Notes: generated by a model not told the origin, from the letters alone. A DNA stretch of 64,000 bases from Spirometra erinaceieuropaei (GCA_902702965.1 CACRXP010000630.1:223806-287805); one strand, 5' to 3'; shown: positions 46,334 to 58,020, counted from the stretch's first letter. A program made the numbers and translations.

Positions 46334-47152
46334 GCTGGCTTTCCGATTCCGGGCTACGAACTGCGATCTGACCCAAATGGCTTTTGTTCATGCCCTGAAC
46401 GTTGTGCATGTATTCCCACTGTTGACATCCTGCCTTCACCGGAAGCCCTCCCTGCCTTTAATTCACTGGTTGGGTAATGTATCAGCAGGCAGCACCTGCT
46501 TAAAATCGGATAACAGTGTGCGGTAAGAATAGCAGACGCCCAAATCCTGTGTTGCCACAACAATCAATTATTCGTTCGTAGAGATGGCAACGACGACTAA
46601 CACAGTCTGGAGAATCTGCCGAGTTTTTCACATTTGGGTCAAATGAATTATCCAAATCTGCCAAAAACACCAAATAAGTTGTGACGGAGGCTTTCGTATC
46701 ATCTAAGTCACTATCTCCTTCAACGTCCCTCATATTTCAATAGCAAGGCCACGTAAAGACGAGTAGATATGCGTTTGGGCGCAGTGGATGACCAAGTATC
46801 CCACCCCGTCTGAGAGTCCTATATCCCTGTAGCCTCTCACATGCATACGAAGGTGACTTCCATATCTGGCGTCTCACAAGAGTGAGGGTTAATATAAAGG
46901 CCACGATGGGAAGGCGTCGTGGCAACCAGATTCCCGGTCTGCAGCATCATGTTATTTTCTCAGTCTGTAACCTTCTAGCCCGCCACCTTTTGCCTGTCGT
47001 AATAAATCAAACGTGCTTCAGACTCGTTAGTAAGAGGAAAAGATCACTACACAGGTGGGAACGCTAACAAGGACTTGGGGCGGCCTGTAGCTCCAGTCCC
47101 AACGAGGGCAATTGCATTGTGTCCAAGTCTGGATAGACAGTCAGCGAGCCGA
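46334..47152. other. No gene supported
   Basis: Unassigned. Short open frames only. Confidence 0.4.
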
Positions 47153-47374
47153 CTAGATAAGCCTTAGGAAATTGAATGTGTGCTGTAGGCTGAAAAACAA
47201 AATCAAGATTGCAGGCCTAACAGGGTGTATACTTATCAGAGAGGGCGGAAGAGCCATAAGTAAGAGGTTTATGGTCAGTGCAAATACGACATATTCCTGA
47301 AAATTCTTAATAGAGAAGTCGATGGCAAGGAGTTCTCTGCCAAAAATGGGTAAGGCTTGGTCCTGAAGTCCCAC
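47153..47374 (-). pseudogene. Gypsy RNase H fragment
   Basis: FGRELLAIDFSIKNFQEYVV matches the conserved start of the Gypsy RNase H domain (FGRELLAIYLAIKHF-type). It then degrades. It may be the continuation of Gypsy B (48640-50640), separated by later insertions, or a separate copy. Confidence 0.6.
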
Positions 47375-47990
47375 ATGGTCGGTACCGTAGGGTTAGCCTA
47401 CTAAAGCAATTTGAGTAGGTGTGAGGACTTAACATACGTCACGGCATCCGGCTTCGATATACTGACATACCTATGCCTACATCCACCGGTATGTTGCCCT
47501 AATACTTTCAGTGTCGTCGTTCGAGGGCAAGGGTTGCTACCATCGCGAAACATCCATCTGCTACTACAGAAATCCACAGACTTGCATATTTCATATCTGG
47601 TTGTTACTTCCCATGGCCATTTCGACGCTTAGTCCTGCGTCTTCGTCTGCGCTGTGTCAGTTTTTCGCAAAATTTGCGGACTAACCTTGACACTGTGTTC
47701 CCACTTCCGATTGGTTATTGATTTTTCAGCTGCATTTCCCCTCCACAAACTGTTCATAAGCCCTCTTCCCTTTTTTAAGTTCACGCGCTTCTTTCAACTC
47801 CCTTAAACGATCTGCATGCATTAACCTCTACCTGCAGTACACCCGTCCGTATTATCTTTGCCCTGTCAGTCTCGGCCGCGGCTCCACCCATGAAACCCCT
47901 ATTAACACCATTCCTGTATTACAGGTGTCTCTGGTTTCCTTTTTTAACAGGGGCTGCAGGCCCAAAGCTAACCCAAAAGTGCTATGAGGA

Positions 47991-48010
47991 GGGGGGGGGG
48001 GGGGGGGGGG
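47991..48010 (+). repeat. G20 homopolymer
   Basis: Twenty consecutive G between Gypsy debris and the dispersed repeat copy 4. Confidence 0.9.
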
Positions 48011-48129
48011 TTGTCAAATAATCAGAATAGAAGGCTAGTGGTTGGATTCCCGTTGGGGTCTTTTGCTGGTGGGCTGCACCTATGCCGCAATTGGAGGAGT
48101 CAACAACAGCGCAGAGCTGGCCCCCTAAA

Positions 48130-48600
48130 ACGGGCCAGGTGGTAGATGCGCTAAAGCGACACAGGCGCTAGATCAGAGTCCGGCAGGCGTAATCGGGATT
48201 GCGCACCCATACCGAACGCCCACAGGCCCAGGTGCAGGCCCACTCAGCGCCAGCCGAGATGTGAGCCACAGCTCCCCATATTTGTTGATGTTGAAAATCC
48301 TGGTCAAGTGTTTGTTTTGGATTGGTGAGTGTGGTGGTACGCTAAGGCGCGTGTTTACGCTGTGTCAGCCGCCTGCGTCCTCTCCCACCTGCGGTCTTCT
48401 TGACTTGGTCATGAAACCGGGCCCAGGTGGGGAGAGGGATAGGGTGCAATAGATGCTGCTAAAGTCTATAATTACTGTAGACTAATTCACGCGCAAGTCA
48501 CCGCCCCTGCCCTCACCCTGCTGTGGAGCATACGTTGGACATTGTCGAAATCGGCCGTCCAGCTGTCGTATTCGAAAGGGTCTCTTTGATGCGTTGGAAG
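48130..48600 (+). repeat. Dispersed repeat family of about 500 bp, copy 4
   Basis: It starts with the tRNA-like GGGCCAGGTGGTAGATGCGC and GAGTCCGGCAGGCGTAATC. It ends with GGGCCCAGGTGGGGAGAGG, AATAGATGCTGC and TAATTCACGCGCAAGTCACC. It lies just 3' of the RT of Gypsy B and probably interrupts that element. Confidence 0.75.
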
Positions 48601-48639
48601 GTGTTCACGGTTGTGCCCGGAAAGGTTAACTTGCATCTC

Positions 48640-50640
48640 GTAAAAAATAGTGGGAGGCAATATAAATTAAGCGCAATGAGGGATTAAACGTTGTTAGAAC
48701 TGGAAAAAGCCTATAAAACGGCGCAGTTTTTGGAAAGTATTAACAGTAGGGAACTTGCGAGTAGCTGAAACTTTGGCGTCTGTTGAATGAATATCGAAAA
48801 TGCCTACGCGTTGTCCCAGGAACAAGGGCGAGGAAACGCCAAAAACGCATTTGAAGGCGTTGACGAAGGCGTCAAATCGGCTCAACCGTTCAAAAATGAG
48901 ACGTAGGTGCTGTGGGTGCTGTAGTCCAGTGGAGCTTGCATAAGTAAAGACGAGTGGCAAGCCGAGGAGGACTTCGTTAATGAAACGTTGAAAAGTCTGG
49001 GCGGAGTTACGGAGGCCAAAAGGCATCCCTACGAACACGAAAAGGCCGAACGGAGTCCTAATCGCTATTTTTTGATGTGTTCTCGGTCAACGGGGGATTT
49101 AGAGGAAGGTTTTTAACTAGTCAATGTAGTAAAAGATTGTTACACCAGTTAGGCTAGGGGAAAAGTCATGGAGGTGGGGAAGCAGCTATCTTTCACGGAC
49201 AGTGTAGTCGTCGGTAATCATCACATGGACGCCAGTCTGTGAGAGACAACTTCCAAACAGTATGCAGAGGGGTGGCCCATGGACTAGTGGAGGGTCACAC
49301 TACGCCAAGCCCATCGTATGGCTGAATTCAGCCCTGGCGATAGCTAACTTGTCAGAGGCTAAATGACGAGGACGGTTAAAAACGGAAGGTCTCGTCGTCG
49401 ATATGTAATGTATGACGGAATGTTTAATAGGCTGGTTAAACTGTGAAGACCGGGTGATGAATTGAAATTCCTAAAGTAAACGGTAATAGGGAGTGGACGA
49501 AGAGATTGTGGAGATGTATGGACCGAAGAGTGATATGGTACGAGCTGAGCAGTTAAAATATAAGGATGCCATCGGGTTAACTACTTTGTGGGACCTGATA
49601 TTGTCAAGGAGACCGACAAGGATGTAAAATCGGCATCGAGGATGGTGATATGCACATCAGTGATAATAAATATCCAGCAAAAACAACGCCGTAACCCAAG
49701 GTATGAAGGTAGGGATCGTTGGCCAAATGTTTTAATGGACGCACTATTAGCTGCCTTGAGAAAAAATGAAGATTTAGGTTTCTTACCCTCAGTCAGAGAG
49801 GGTAGAATTAGATTGATGTCAGCACCATTGTCTATGAGGAAATTACGGGAGGAACTCCTGTCGAAAATGTGGGTCAGACGACTTGGGGAGGTTGGACTGA
49901 CCAATTTCTTCGCCGCTACGGGCCGGTGAGTGAGTTTTCCGCCGAGGAACCCTCGCAGTGATGGACATCTGACCCGAAGGTGCGGTGGTACCAATGAGAA
50001 TTGCCAGACCTAGACGGGCATGACACTGCAATGGGAGACCTCTGACGGCGAGTAATGGAAGGACTTCGACAGTGAGAGGCACGAGAAGCCCGAAGTTGTG
50101 GAAATTCAAGGGAGGGGGCGTCTAGACGCTTCATGGCATCCTCGATAGTAGGCGCAGTTGGCACAACTGCGGTACGAATAGCAACACTGACTGAAACAGG
50201 AAGCTGCTATTACTCGATGATGTGGTCAGAAGTTTTCGTGAGCATCTGGACAGACGAGGAAGAACCGGTAGGTGCAAGGGGTAGCTTCCCCAAATGACAG
50301 CAGCCGTGGAAGGACATGTTACCCTAATATCGTGGCAGCAAGACTTTGTCCGTCCGAGAGCTGCTCCAGACGTCTAAGAAGCTGCGTAGGCTTTCTACTA
50401 CCAAGCTTTTCCTTTGAAATCAGATTCTGCTTTCGTTTTTGAGTTACCTTAGAAATGTGAGAGATGAGAGCCTCCTTTAGAGTAGTGTATGGGGATTCTA
50501 TGAGTGGACGCCCTATAATATCGCGAAGGTCGATGGCAATATCCATTAGCAGTGTTGTGACAGTGTAATGGAATTTTGTATTCTCTCTTGTAATCTGGTG
50601 GAGAGTGAAAGGGGATTCTACAGTCCTCAATCACAACTCA
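48640..50640 (-). mobile_element. Gypsy retrotransposon B (gag, protease, RT), degraded
   Basis: Minus-strand order: gag 50630-50319 (GRPLIESPYTTLKEALISHI, LGSRKPTQLLRRLEQL) and a gag zinc-knuckle relic (HWYHRTFGSDVHHC near 50000). Protease follows at 49994-49581 (FLIDNGADINLILP, FGQRSLPSYLGLRR), then the linker with RPRHLASDKLAIARAEF. RT runs 49240-48650 (VMITDDYTV, LLPHLHDFSPSLTGV, MPFGLRNSAQTFQRF, FKCVFGVSS, LRRFIGFFQF). The protease triad is DNG instead of DTG. The RT catalytic box (YxDD plus following residues) is precisely missing between FTY and ASS. Integrase is not found in continuity. CsRn1-like membership is inferred from the knuckle pattern. Confidence 0.8.
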
Positions 50641-51603
50641 ATTTCGCCAAGCCACACAGTTGGGAGATCAAACGCGCCGATGCCGGCTATCGGCTGGCTG
50701 GCTGATTCGCTGGTCATGATTGTGCAGTGTCGGTCGGTGGTCAGATAGTTGGGTTAGATGACTGACGTGTTGACATTGAGAACGATGAGCAGCACTTGTA
50801 TTGGTTGAAAGGGTGAAGCAGCGTGGGTCGCAAGCGAGGTCTGGTTAAAATAATATGATCAGTGAAAAGTAGGCGGGGGTAAATCCAAATGGAAATTTTT
50901 AAGCATACAAATAAAACAGGAGGCCCTATGAATGATACGGAGTCATAGATAGATAGATATACAGGCCTATGCTTGGACTTCAAGGATAAGTATGCGCGGG
51001 TACATAGACAAGTAGAATGAAAAGAAACAAAGTAACTACAAGAATGCAGTTTGATGTAAAATTGTTACTGAAAGTTGTATCTAAGTCCGACAGGAGTTCT
51101 TTGGTGCACTAAAACAAAACACGCGTTCATGTCATTACAATCTGATCAGGAAACACGCGGGCTATGCGGGGATGACCGGCAGCATTGTGTCCGTTAGACT
51201 AAAACAAACATCACAATTAAAGAAAGCTGAGCACTCTGTTCAGAGCGCTACAATCGTTAGGCCAAATCCCGCGTTGTAGGAAAAGGCAGAAGTCACCTGA
51301 ATGAGGGTTTAATCGTGCAGAACACCTAGTTTTCCTCGCAGACGGTAGTGGCTGCCGGCGAAACCGGGACCACCGTTGACTGCGTTCAGTCACGCCCGAG
51401 AGTTAGCGAAACAGTGGTCGTAATCGCTTTTGCAGGTTTGTGAGTCGAGCTCAAGTGGTGTAGTGTGTTGCATTTGTCGAGGGGTGGCGTTCAATTGGCT
51501 TATGTTATGCTCGCAGAGAGTGGTGTGTTCAAGTGGCGCATGACCAACTTCGATGTCATGGACGCATGTGCGTCCGAGTTGAAGCCAGCCGAGCGGCCGC
51601 AGG
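50641..51603. other. Spacer between Gypsy B and Gypsy C, probable LTR/leader remains
   Basis: It lies between the gag start of Gypsy B and the integrase end of Gypsy C, where LTRs would be expected. 51180-51245 resembles 34530-34600. Clear TG...CA borders or a primer-binding site cannot be fixed. A short TAGA run lies near 50946-50958. Confidence 0.4.
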
Positions 51604-53019
51604 TCAGCACGTCCGGAAGCGCTCGCTGCGAAGGTGAATGACCTTGACGCAACGGGGTCCTAAACAAGGACGCCAAACATGACCGTCATAGTTGTCGTCA
51701 AGGCGATCCTCGATCTCACTGCCAGGAGTTGGTAAGACCATCTTACCGGGAAGTCGTAAGGTGACGCCGCAAACCAGTTCAACGGCTAAACAGACAAGGT
51801 CCGACTTGAGGGGGGAGTGGATTCCAAACAGGATCAGAGAGAGATGGTCCATCCAGTACTTCGGATCGTCTGCAGCGCATAGGGGGGTCTCCAGGTGGCG
51901 GTGAAACCGCTCGACCACCTTGCTGGCAGCGAGGTGATAGGCTGTCATGCGGTTGTGAATAGAACCTGGAAAAGAGAAAGGAGACTGGGAGAAGTGATAA
52001 TCAGATTGGGCACCCCAGTTAGTCGTAACGGTGGAGGGAGAACAAAAATGGCAACCTAATGACTTAGGAAGAACTTAACCACTGTTTTAACGTTAACATT
52101 GGGCGGAGGAACTGTATCCGGTTACCGGGTGAAACGATCCACATAGGTTAGGAGACAGGAAAAGCCGTTGAACAAAGGTAGGAAGCCCATAATATCCAGG
52201 CGTACATGTCTGAACCTTGCATCGGGTCCGGAGAAGGTACCAATGGCAGCTTTGTTGTGCTGCTGAACCTTACTCCGCTGACAGCCCAGACACGCTTATG
52301 TCCAAGATAAAAGGACCTTGTGCATCCCAGGCCAGACGAGGTGGTCAGAACCGACTCCGTCGGTAGCTCAATTCCTTGGGTAAGGAATATCTGCAGCGAG
52401 GAGAGACCTTGCGGTGGAGGGTTGGCGACACAAAGAGACGGTGGGAGGCGATGGAGACATCGCTGAGAATGATCCTGTCACCAGAAGTCAGTGAGAGGTT
52501 CTGGAGTTGGCGTCTGGAACCATCCTTAATACAGGGAGAACCAAAACGACGATGTTCGGCAGTCATTACAGTGAAGTCGACCCCGACAGGGAGTTGGGAA
52601 TGGGCGATAGAGGGCCCGAACTGTGCATCAGCCATCTCTTTTCGTGACCCGTCAAGGTGGCGAATATCTCAGGCGAATTGGGATATCTAGTCCAGGTGGG
52701 AGATCTCCCAGGGGTTGGCTGTGTCAGAATTCGACCTGAGAACAGTACGAAAAATCATATAATATGTGCATACTACTAGCTGTATGTTGCCAGTTTATGA
52801 ATGTTGCTCGACTAATCCTCTGTGGGTGATGAATTTCGACTCAAATATTCATGTCAACTTCTGGCTGGGCCTATAAAACTTCATTCTTACTGATTAACAC
52901 GAAGTTAACGATTAGTTACTGAGATTTGAAACCCGGAGTACGCAATGGAATGCACATGGGGAACGTTGAGGGCCCACTGTTGGACTTAATCCCTCTCAAC
53001 TGCATCATACGGCGGCAGA

Positions 53020-53200
53020 ATATCGGCGAAACAGGTGTGTGGGTAGTTACCTAGTGCCTATATTACCAGCCGCAGTGCGACTACTGGCGGGGCTCGGGAT
53101 TGAGCCCCAAGGCACTATGGCATACGCGAGTCCCGTAACGCGATCGGTGGGCGTCCCACTTACAGTTCCTGTTTTCTCATTGCAGCAAATCACACGACAA
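53020..53200 (-). mobile_element. SINE-module insertion inside Gypsy C
   Basis: On the minus strand GGGACGCCCACCGATCGCGTTACG, written here in two parts (GGGACGCCCACCGATCG and CGTTACGGGACTC), then TGCCTTGGGGCTC, matches the leading module of the SINE at 59323-59460. It sits between the RNase H and integrase parts. Borders are approximate. Confidence 0.5.
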
Positions 53201-53771
53201 AGGAAAGGGGCTGGCGGCTCGTGAACACAGCGAATTCTCTGCTCTCGGAGAAGTGCCGGAAGTGTTTCACGGCAAGGTAGACGACGATAAACTCTCGTCC
53301 AAGTGTACTGTAACGCAATTTGGCAGATAATAAGTTTCTGTGGAAGAAAGCTAGGGATTGATGCGACCTGCAAGGTGCTCTTGGAGGGCAGCGCCGAATG
53401 CAACAATGGAGGCGCTAACCATGAGGGCGATATGTAAGTTAAGAGAAGAATGGGTCAGGAGAGTGGCATCGGTCAGGGTAGCCTTTACCTTGTCAAAAGC
53501 AGCGTAAGCATCTGCGGAGAACCGGAACGAACGTACGTGAACAGAGAGGAGACTCTTAAACGGCAGTATGGTATCGTCACGGTTCGGGAGGAACTGGCGA
53601 TAAAAGTTCATCATGCCGAGATGGCGCTGCAATTGACGCTTGGAAGTGGTGAGGCGGGAAATCACGGATAGCCTCGCCATTTAAGCTCAGAGGGTAGATA
53701 CTAGTAGAGTCGACCAAGTGTCCGAGGACCTCGAGAGCGATAACTCTGAGGACACACTTAGACAGATTGAG

Positions 53772-54006
53772 TGCAGCGTATCCTGCCCGGGCCGTCAGGA
53801 CATCATGCCACAAACGCGTGACAAGCGAACGATCAAGGTCATGGCCCCCTATTCACACCGTCTTTGTGCTGATTGGCCACCCATCAGCCTATGACAGTCC
53901 CCCTTGCTATATACCCGGCCGTTTCCACAAGCCTCCTCACTTGTGCTGTCTATCGTACTCAGTACACGTCCTATTTCCAATTAGCCTTCTGTTTTGCATA
54001 CATAAC
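53772..54006. mobile_element. 235-bp unclassified insertion in the Gypsy C RT
   Basis: The element is flanked on both sides by ATTGAG (53766-53771 and 54007-54012). Removing it and one ATTGAG makes the RT reading continuous across the site, so the borders are firm. It has no open frame, no obvious terminal inverted repeat and no poly-A. The family is unknown. Confidence 0.7.
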
Positions 54007-54732
54007 ATTGAGAACATAGCCTAATTGCTGAAGGCGGTCAAACACCGTTGCAAGATTCTTCATGTGCTCTTCGGGTGGAACTCGCCGTAAAGAGGGTAGA
54101 TCACGGACCATTCTATCTGTGCACTTCTGGGAAGTTTGAGAGACGTGGTGGAGTCCAAAGCGCATGCGTAGGAACTCAAATAGGTCAAAAGAATGGGGGA
54201 CGGCTCTCTTCGAAACGTCCTCCGTGACCCTAGGGATCCGATGGGAAGTCCCGACCAGGCCAATCTTCGGAAATTAAGACTTGCCGAATAAGGCACCAGA
54301 AAAATCCTGCAGATGAGGGAAGGGTAGCCGTCCTGGAGGGTGATGTTTTTCAAGACCCCGTAGTCACCAAAGCGGCGCCAGTCTCTAATGTCAACCTTGG
54401 AAACCATATGCAGGGCTTAGATTCAAGGGCTTCCAGATTAACGGACCATGTTCATCTATGGTGTGTGCAAGAACTCGGCCTTGGCGACAGCAAGACGTGC
54501 AGACGCAGGGCGACGGGACCGAGAAAATATTGGGTGGGGGGGGGTCAGTGGTACGGTTGTGACAAACAACGTCGTGTGGTAAAGTAGGGCTGTTGAAGTT
54601 GGGACAAGTGACGCTGAAACATTTGGCGAAGAGCTGCAGAAATAGGTTATCTGGGCCAGTGTCCAGGACGGTGAGATAAGGGGATACCTCAGAGAAAGGA
54701 GTACCGCGGACGGTTAGACTGGCAGTCTGGCC

Positions 54733-55053
54733 NNNNNNNNNNNNNNNNNNNNNNNNNNNNNNNNNNNNNNNNNNNNNNNNNNNNNNNNNNNNNNNNNNNN
54801 NNNNNNNNNNNNNNNNNNNNNNNNNNNNNNNNNNNNNNNNNNNNNNNNNNNNNNNNNNNNNNNNNNNNNNNNNNNNNNNNNNNNNNNNNNNNNNNNNNNN
54901 NNNNNNNNNNNNNNNNNNNNNNNNNNNNNNNNNNNNNNNNNNNNNNNNNNNNNNNNNNNNNNNNNNNNNNNNNNNNNNNNNNNNNNNNNNNNNNNNNNNN
55001 NNNNNNNNNNNNNNNNNNNNNNNNNNNNNNNNNNNNNNNNNNNNNNNNNNNNN
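54733..55053. other. Assembly gap (321 N)
   Basis: Unknown bases inside Gypsy C, between the protease and RT regions. The true length is not known. Confidence 1.
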
Positions 55054-55122
55054 CCGAAGATGGTGATTGGGGAGGTAGCCGATAGAAGCAAACAGGCGAG
55101 TCCCAGGAGGCAGTTCAGAAAA

Positions 55123-55251
55123 AGAAGATGCGATCACTGGAACAAGAAGTTTATTTGGCCCGACGTTTCGGATTCTCAGTCGAATCCGTCATCGAGTGAT
55201 AATCCGAAACGCCAAGCCAATTAACTTCCTGTTTCAGTGATCGCATCTTCT
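55123..55251. repeat. 129-bp palindrome built from Penelope-type terminal sequence
   Basis: Left arm AGAAGATGCGATCACTGGAA... is matched by the reverse complement at the right end (TTTCAGTGATCGCATCTTCT). Arms are about 50 bases. The centre on the minus strand holds CGATGA, a perfect stem CGGATTC/GAATCCG with loop GACTGA, then AAACGTC, close to a hammerhead layout. It interrupts the protease part of Gypsy C. Confidence 0.75.
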
Positions 55252-55784
55252 GCTTATGCTTTGAGAGGTGCTGACAGCTCTGGGAACGGGGTAGTGGCTA
55301 GCGCAATAACGGTCGGCTGCTGAAGGGAGAATGGCATTAAGCTGTGAGCCAGTGTTGACCAGAGATCGTCTGTCAGTCCAGTTCACGTACGTAGAAGGTG
55401 CAACCAGGGCTGCAGATAGGGGGAAATGGATCACACCAGCCTTCGGGCTGACCCGTTACACCCGCTTACACCAGAAATTAAAACAAGGTGCAGACCGCTC
55501 GAATCTCGCATGCGTCAGAGGATCCGCATGGAGGAAGGAGCTAAAGAGCACACTCCCCGCATATGTGAAAAGTGCCGATGTTGTTGGGTTTTAGAGCAGT
55601 TCATGGGTAGTGCACGTGTTGATGGGAGAATGCGTGAAAAGTGGTCGTTTCTGCGGCGATTTACCACAGGTTTTCATGACGGCACTCGGGAACGAGTTGG
55701 ACCAAGCGATGGCTGAATGTGTGAGCTCAACGTGGACAAATGAGGCGATGACGTCTGGTGTAGGTTTGTACTCCAATCACCAGG

Positions 55785-56225
55785 GCCTTTTCTGGGAGGG
55801 AAGGTGGGATGTCCAGTCCGTCGTTTGTTTTCCCCTGTGGGAGTCGGTTGATAGCGACGTCGTAAACTGCAGACGAACGGTTGAGGGCACTTCAGGAGCG
55901 CTCGGCCCGGCGCTTCAGAATGTGTGATTTCTCCGTCAGAACTGTTGTTTCATCGGAGCTGCGAAGCTGATTGTGGGGCCGTAAAAGGCTTGATTGATGC
56001 AAAGAAGTTTTTTGTTTTCATTGCGGTTAACATACCCCTGCATTTTCTCTGCCTTGCGAGTTGTCCAGGTGTCTCGTATCACCCGTAGTTGTTGTTGAAC
56101 GAGTCGGCGATAACAAAAGCAGGTCTTCTTGTTTGTGTAGGTCAGATGATTCATGTAGGCTTTCTGCAGCCTGTACTCTTCTGAAAACAATTTGCCGATG
56201 TCATTAGTAGTGAAAATGCGATTCC
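55785..56225 (-). pseudogene. LINE (non-LTR retrotransposon), 3' segment
   Basis: Minus strand 56190-55936: LQKAYMNHLTYTNKKTC, RRLVQQQLRVIRDTWTTRKA, EKMQGYVNRNENKK, then in a shifted frame AVYDVAINRLPQ, TNDGLDIPPSLPE to about 55785. This is the linker between endonuclease and RT of the LINE whose 5' part lies at 58045-59080. The RT itself is not present. The two parts are split by the Penelope-like element at 56226-58044. Confidence 0.75.
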
Positions 56226-57513
56226 CAGGTGGCATATCCAAAAAGAGGGGCGTTCGCCGTGAGGTAGACTACCGACACAAAGCCCTCCTTCTCCTCAACG
56301 ATCGGGAGTCCTATAAAGTCAGCGACGCCGCCGGTCTAAAGTCCCTAGTGGCAAAGGTTAACAGAATTCTGGCTCAACTACAAAAGGACAAGGTCATCAC
56401 CGTCAAAGACTGGTATATGGCAAAGCCCACAGAAACCGCTATGGCGAGATTCTACGGTCTCCCAAAAGTACACAAGCCAGATGTTCCCCTCCGGCCTATC
56501 GTCTCACTCCGAGGCACACCCACATACGGGCTTGCAAGCTAGCTATTTCAGAAGCTAAGATTCCTAACTGCAGGCTCACAAACAACGGTGCACTCAGCAG
56601 AACAATTCCTTGACAAAATAAGGGCAGTCACGATCGCACCGAATGAAAGGATGGTGTCTTTTGACGTCGTCTCACTCTTCACGTCTATACCACAGGCCCT
56701 TGCGGTCGAAACGCTCAGCGACCTGCTACGACAAAATTAAGACGGGGGCGATGGCCAGCCCACAGCTCAGGATCTCATAGAACTCATGGAGCACTGCCTC
56801 AAGACATTCTTTACTTTCGAAGGGACCACATACGAGCAGATCAAGGGCACTCCAATGGGTTCACCAATCTCCGAGCTCATTGCCGAAGCGGTTCTGCAAA
56901 AACTCGAGAGGCGACTATTCGAGGAGTATAAACCCAAGTTTTGGACACGCTACGTTTATGGCACCTTTGTAATCATCGACCAGGACAAAATCAACTACTA
57001 AGCGAAAGTACTGAACTCAATCATTTCCAATCTACAATTCACGATGGAAGGGGAAGTAGGAGACAAACTTCCATTCTTTAATGTTCTCATCTGCCGCCAA
57101 CCAAACGGCAAACTAGCGACATCGGTCTACAGAAAACCGACGAACACGCTGCAAATGCTCAGTTACTACGGCAACCACCCGCTACAACACAAACGAAGCT
57201 GTGTCCGCACGCTGTACCGACGGGTGGAAACTCATTGCAGCACGCCAGCCGTCAAACAGGACGAGATAAAGCTCCTCCGAGAACTCTGCAGAGCCAATGG
57301 CTATCCGCGGACATTCATTGAACGGAGCCGAAGGCAGTCAAAGAAACGAAATGAAGAGCACAGTCAGTCAAACTCGTGGCGGAGCATTCCGTACACTAAA
57401 GGGGCCTCCGAAGCCGTGGCTCGATCCCTCGCGCCACTCCGAATAGGTGTTACCCACAGGCCTGACTCAACAATCCGCCAGGCAAGTGATGCGGCCAAAA
57501 GATCCGATCCCTA
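56226..57513 (+). pseudogene. Penelope-like reverse transcriptase with in-frame stops
   Basis: One continuous reading frame holds VDYRHKALLLLNDRESYK, MARFYGLPKVHKPDVPLRPI, VSLRGTPTYGLAS, SFDVVSLFTSIPQ (motif A), YEQIKGTPMGSPISELIAE, FWTRYVYGTFVII and KLPFFNVLI, TSVYRKPTNT, HKRSCVRTLYRR. It is interrupted only by stops near 56541, 56738 and 57000. The catalytic pair of motif C is Tyr-Gly where Asp-Asp is expected, so the enzyme would be inactive even without the stops. The frame has stayed otherwise uninterrupted up to about 57480. Confidence 0.85.
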
Positions 57514-57989
57514 AACAGGAGATGTCGGCAGTTGTCTACCGACGGGCCGACGGCTGCAAACGCGAATGCACGAGCATAAGTTGGCCGTGCGAAGGTTAGA
57601 CCCAAAGTCGAAGGTAGGTAACAACCCATGCCGCGCAAATGGGACACACCTTAAACTTTGACGCCGTTTAGATTGTGGGCCGGGGCATTGACCATACAGC
57701 AAGGCAAGTGCAAGAAGCCTGGACGCGCACCGACTGCCCTGTCAACCGCCACATCAATTTGTCTCCCCCCTGTCTGACTTTACGAACCTTCTTAACGGGG
57801 GACGGTCACGGCGCTGGACAATCGGGGCCGTCAGTCATCTCCGCGGCCGACGGGGGCGATTCAGGTCACGGTGACATGCGGCTTGGATGCAGCCACACAG
57901 GCGGCATTGGCGGATCACGCATTGAACGAAGGCGCCATTATAAGGGGAGCTGTGCACTGGACTTCCCTGTCTCTGAAGGTGGGTAGACG

Positions 57990-58020
57990 AATAAACTACT
58001 CGAAACGTCGGACCGCAAAT
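57990..58020 (+). ncRNA. Penelope 3'-terminal motif
   Basis: AATAAACTACTCGAAACGTC resembles the closing part (GAAAC-GTC) of the hammerhead-like terminal motif in the other copies. The first half of the core is not clear here. Confidence 0.3.

Larger units (their letters stand above)
51604..55440 (-). mobile_element. Gypsy retrotransposon C (protease to integrase), degraded and pierced by insertions
   Basis: Minus-strand order: protease 55434-55270 (LVNTGSQLNAILPSAADRY), a palindrome, an assembly gap, then linker 54720-54560 (LTVRGTPFSEV, TVLDTGPDN). RT occupies 54400-53577 (DWRRFGDYGVLKN, MRFGLHHVSQT, EEHMKNLATVFDRLQQLGY, LNLSKCVLRV, SKRQLQRHLGMMNFYRQFLP). RNase H follows at 53406-53250. The integrase zinc region is at 52550-52345 (LSLTSGDRIIL, SHRLFVSPTLHRKV) and its core at 52260-51604 (ARFRHVRLDIMGFLPL, VVERFHRHLETPL). 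The integrase second Asp block reads TTNWGAQS, an Asp-to-Asn change. The RT YxDD box is deleted. Many frameshifts are present, so it is dead. Confidence 0.85.
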
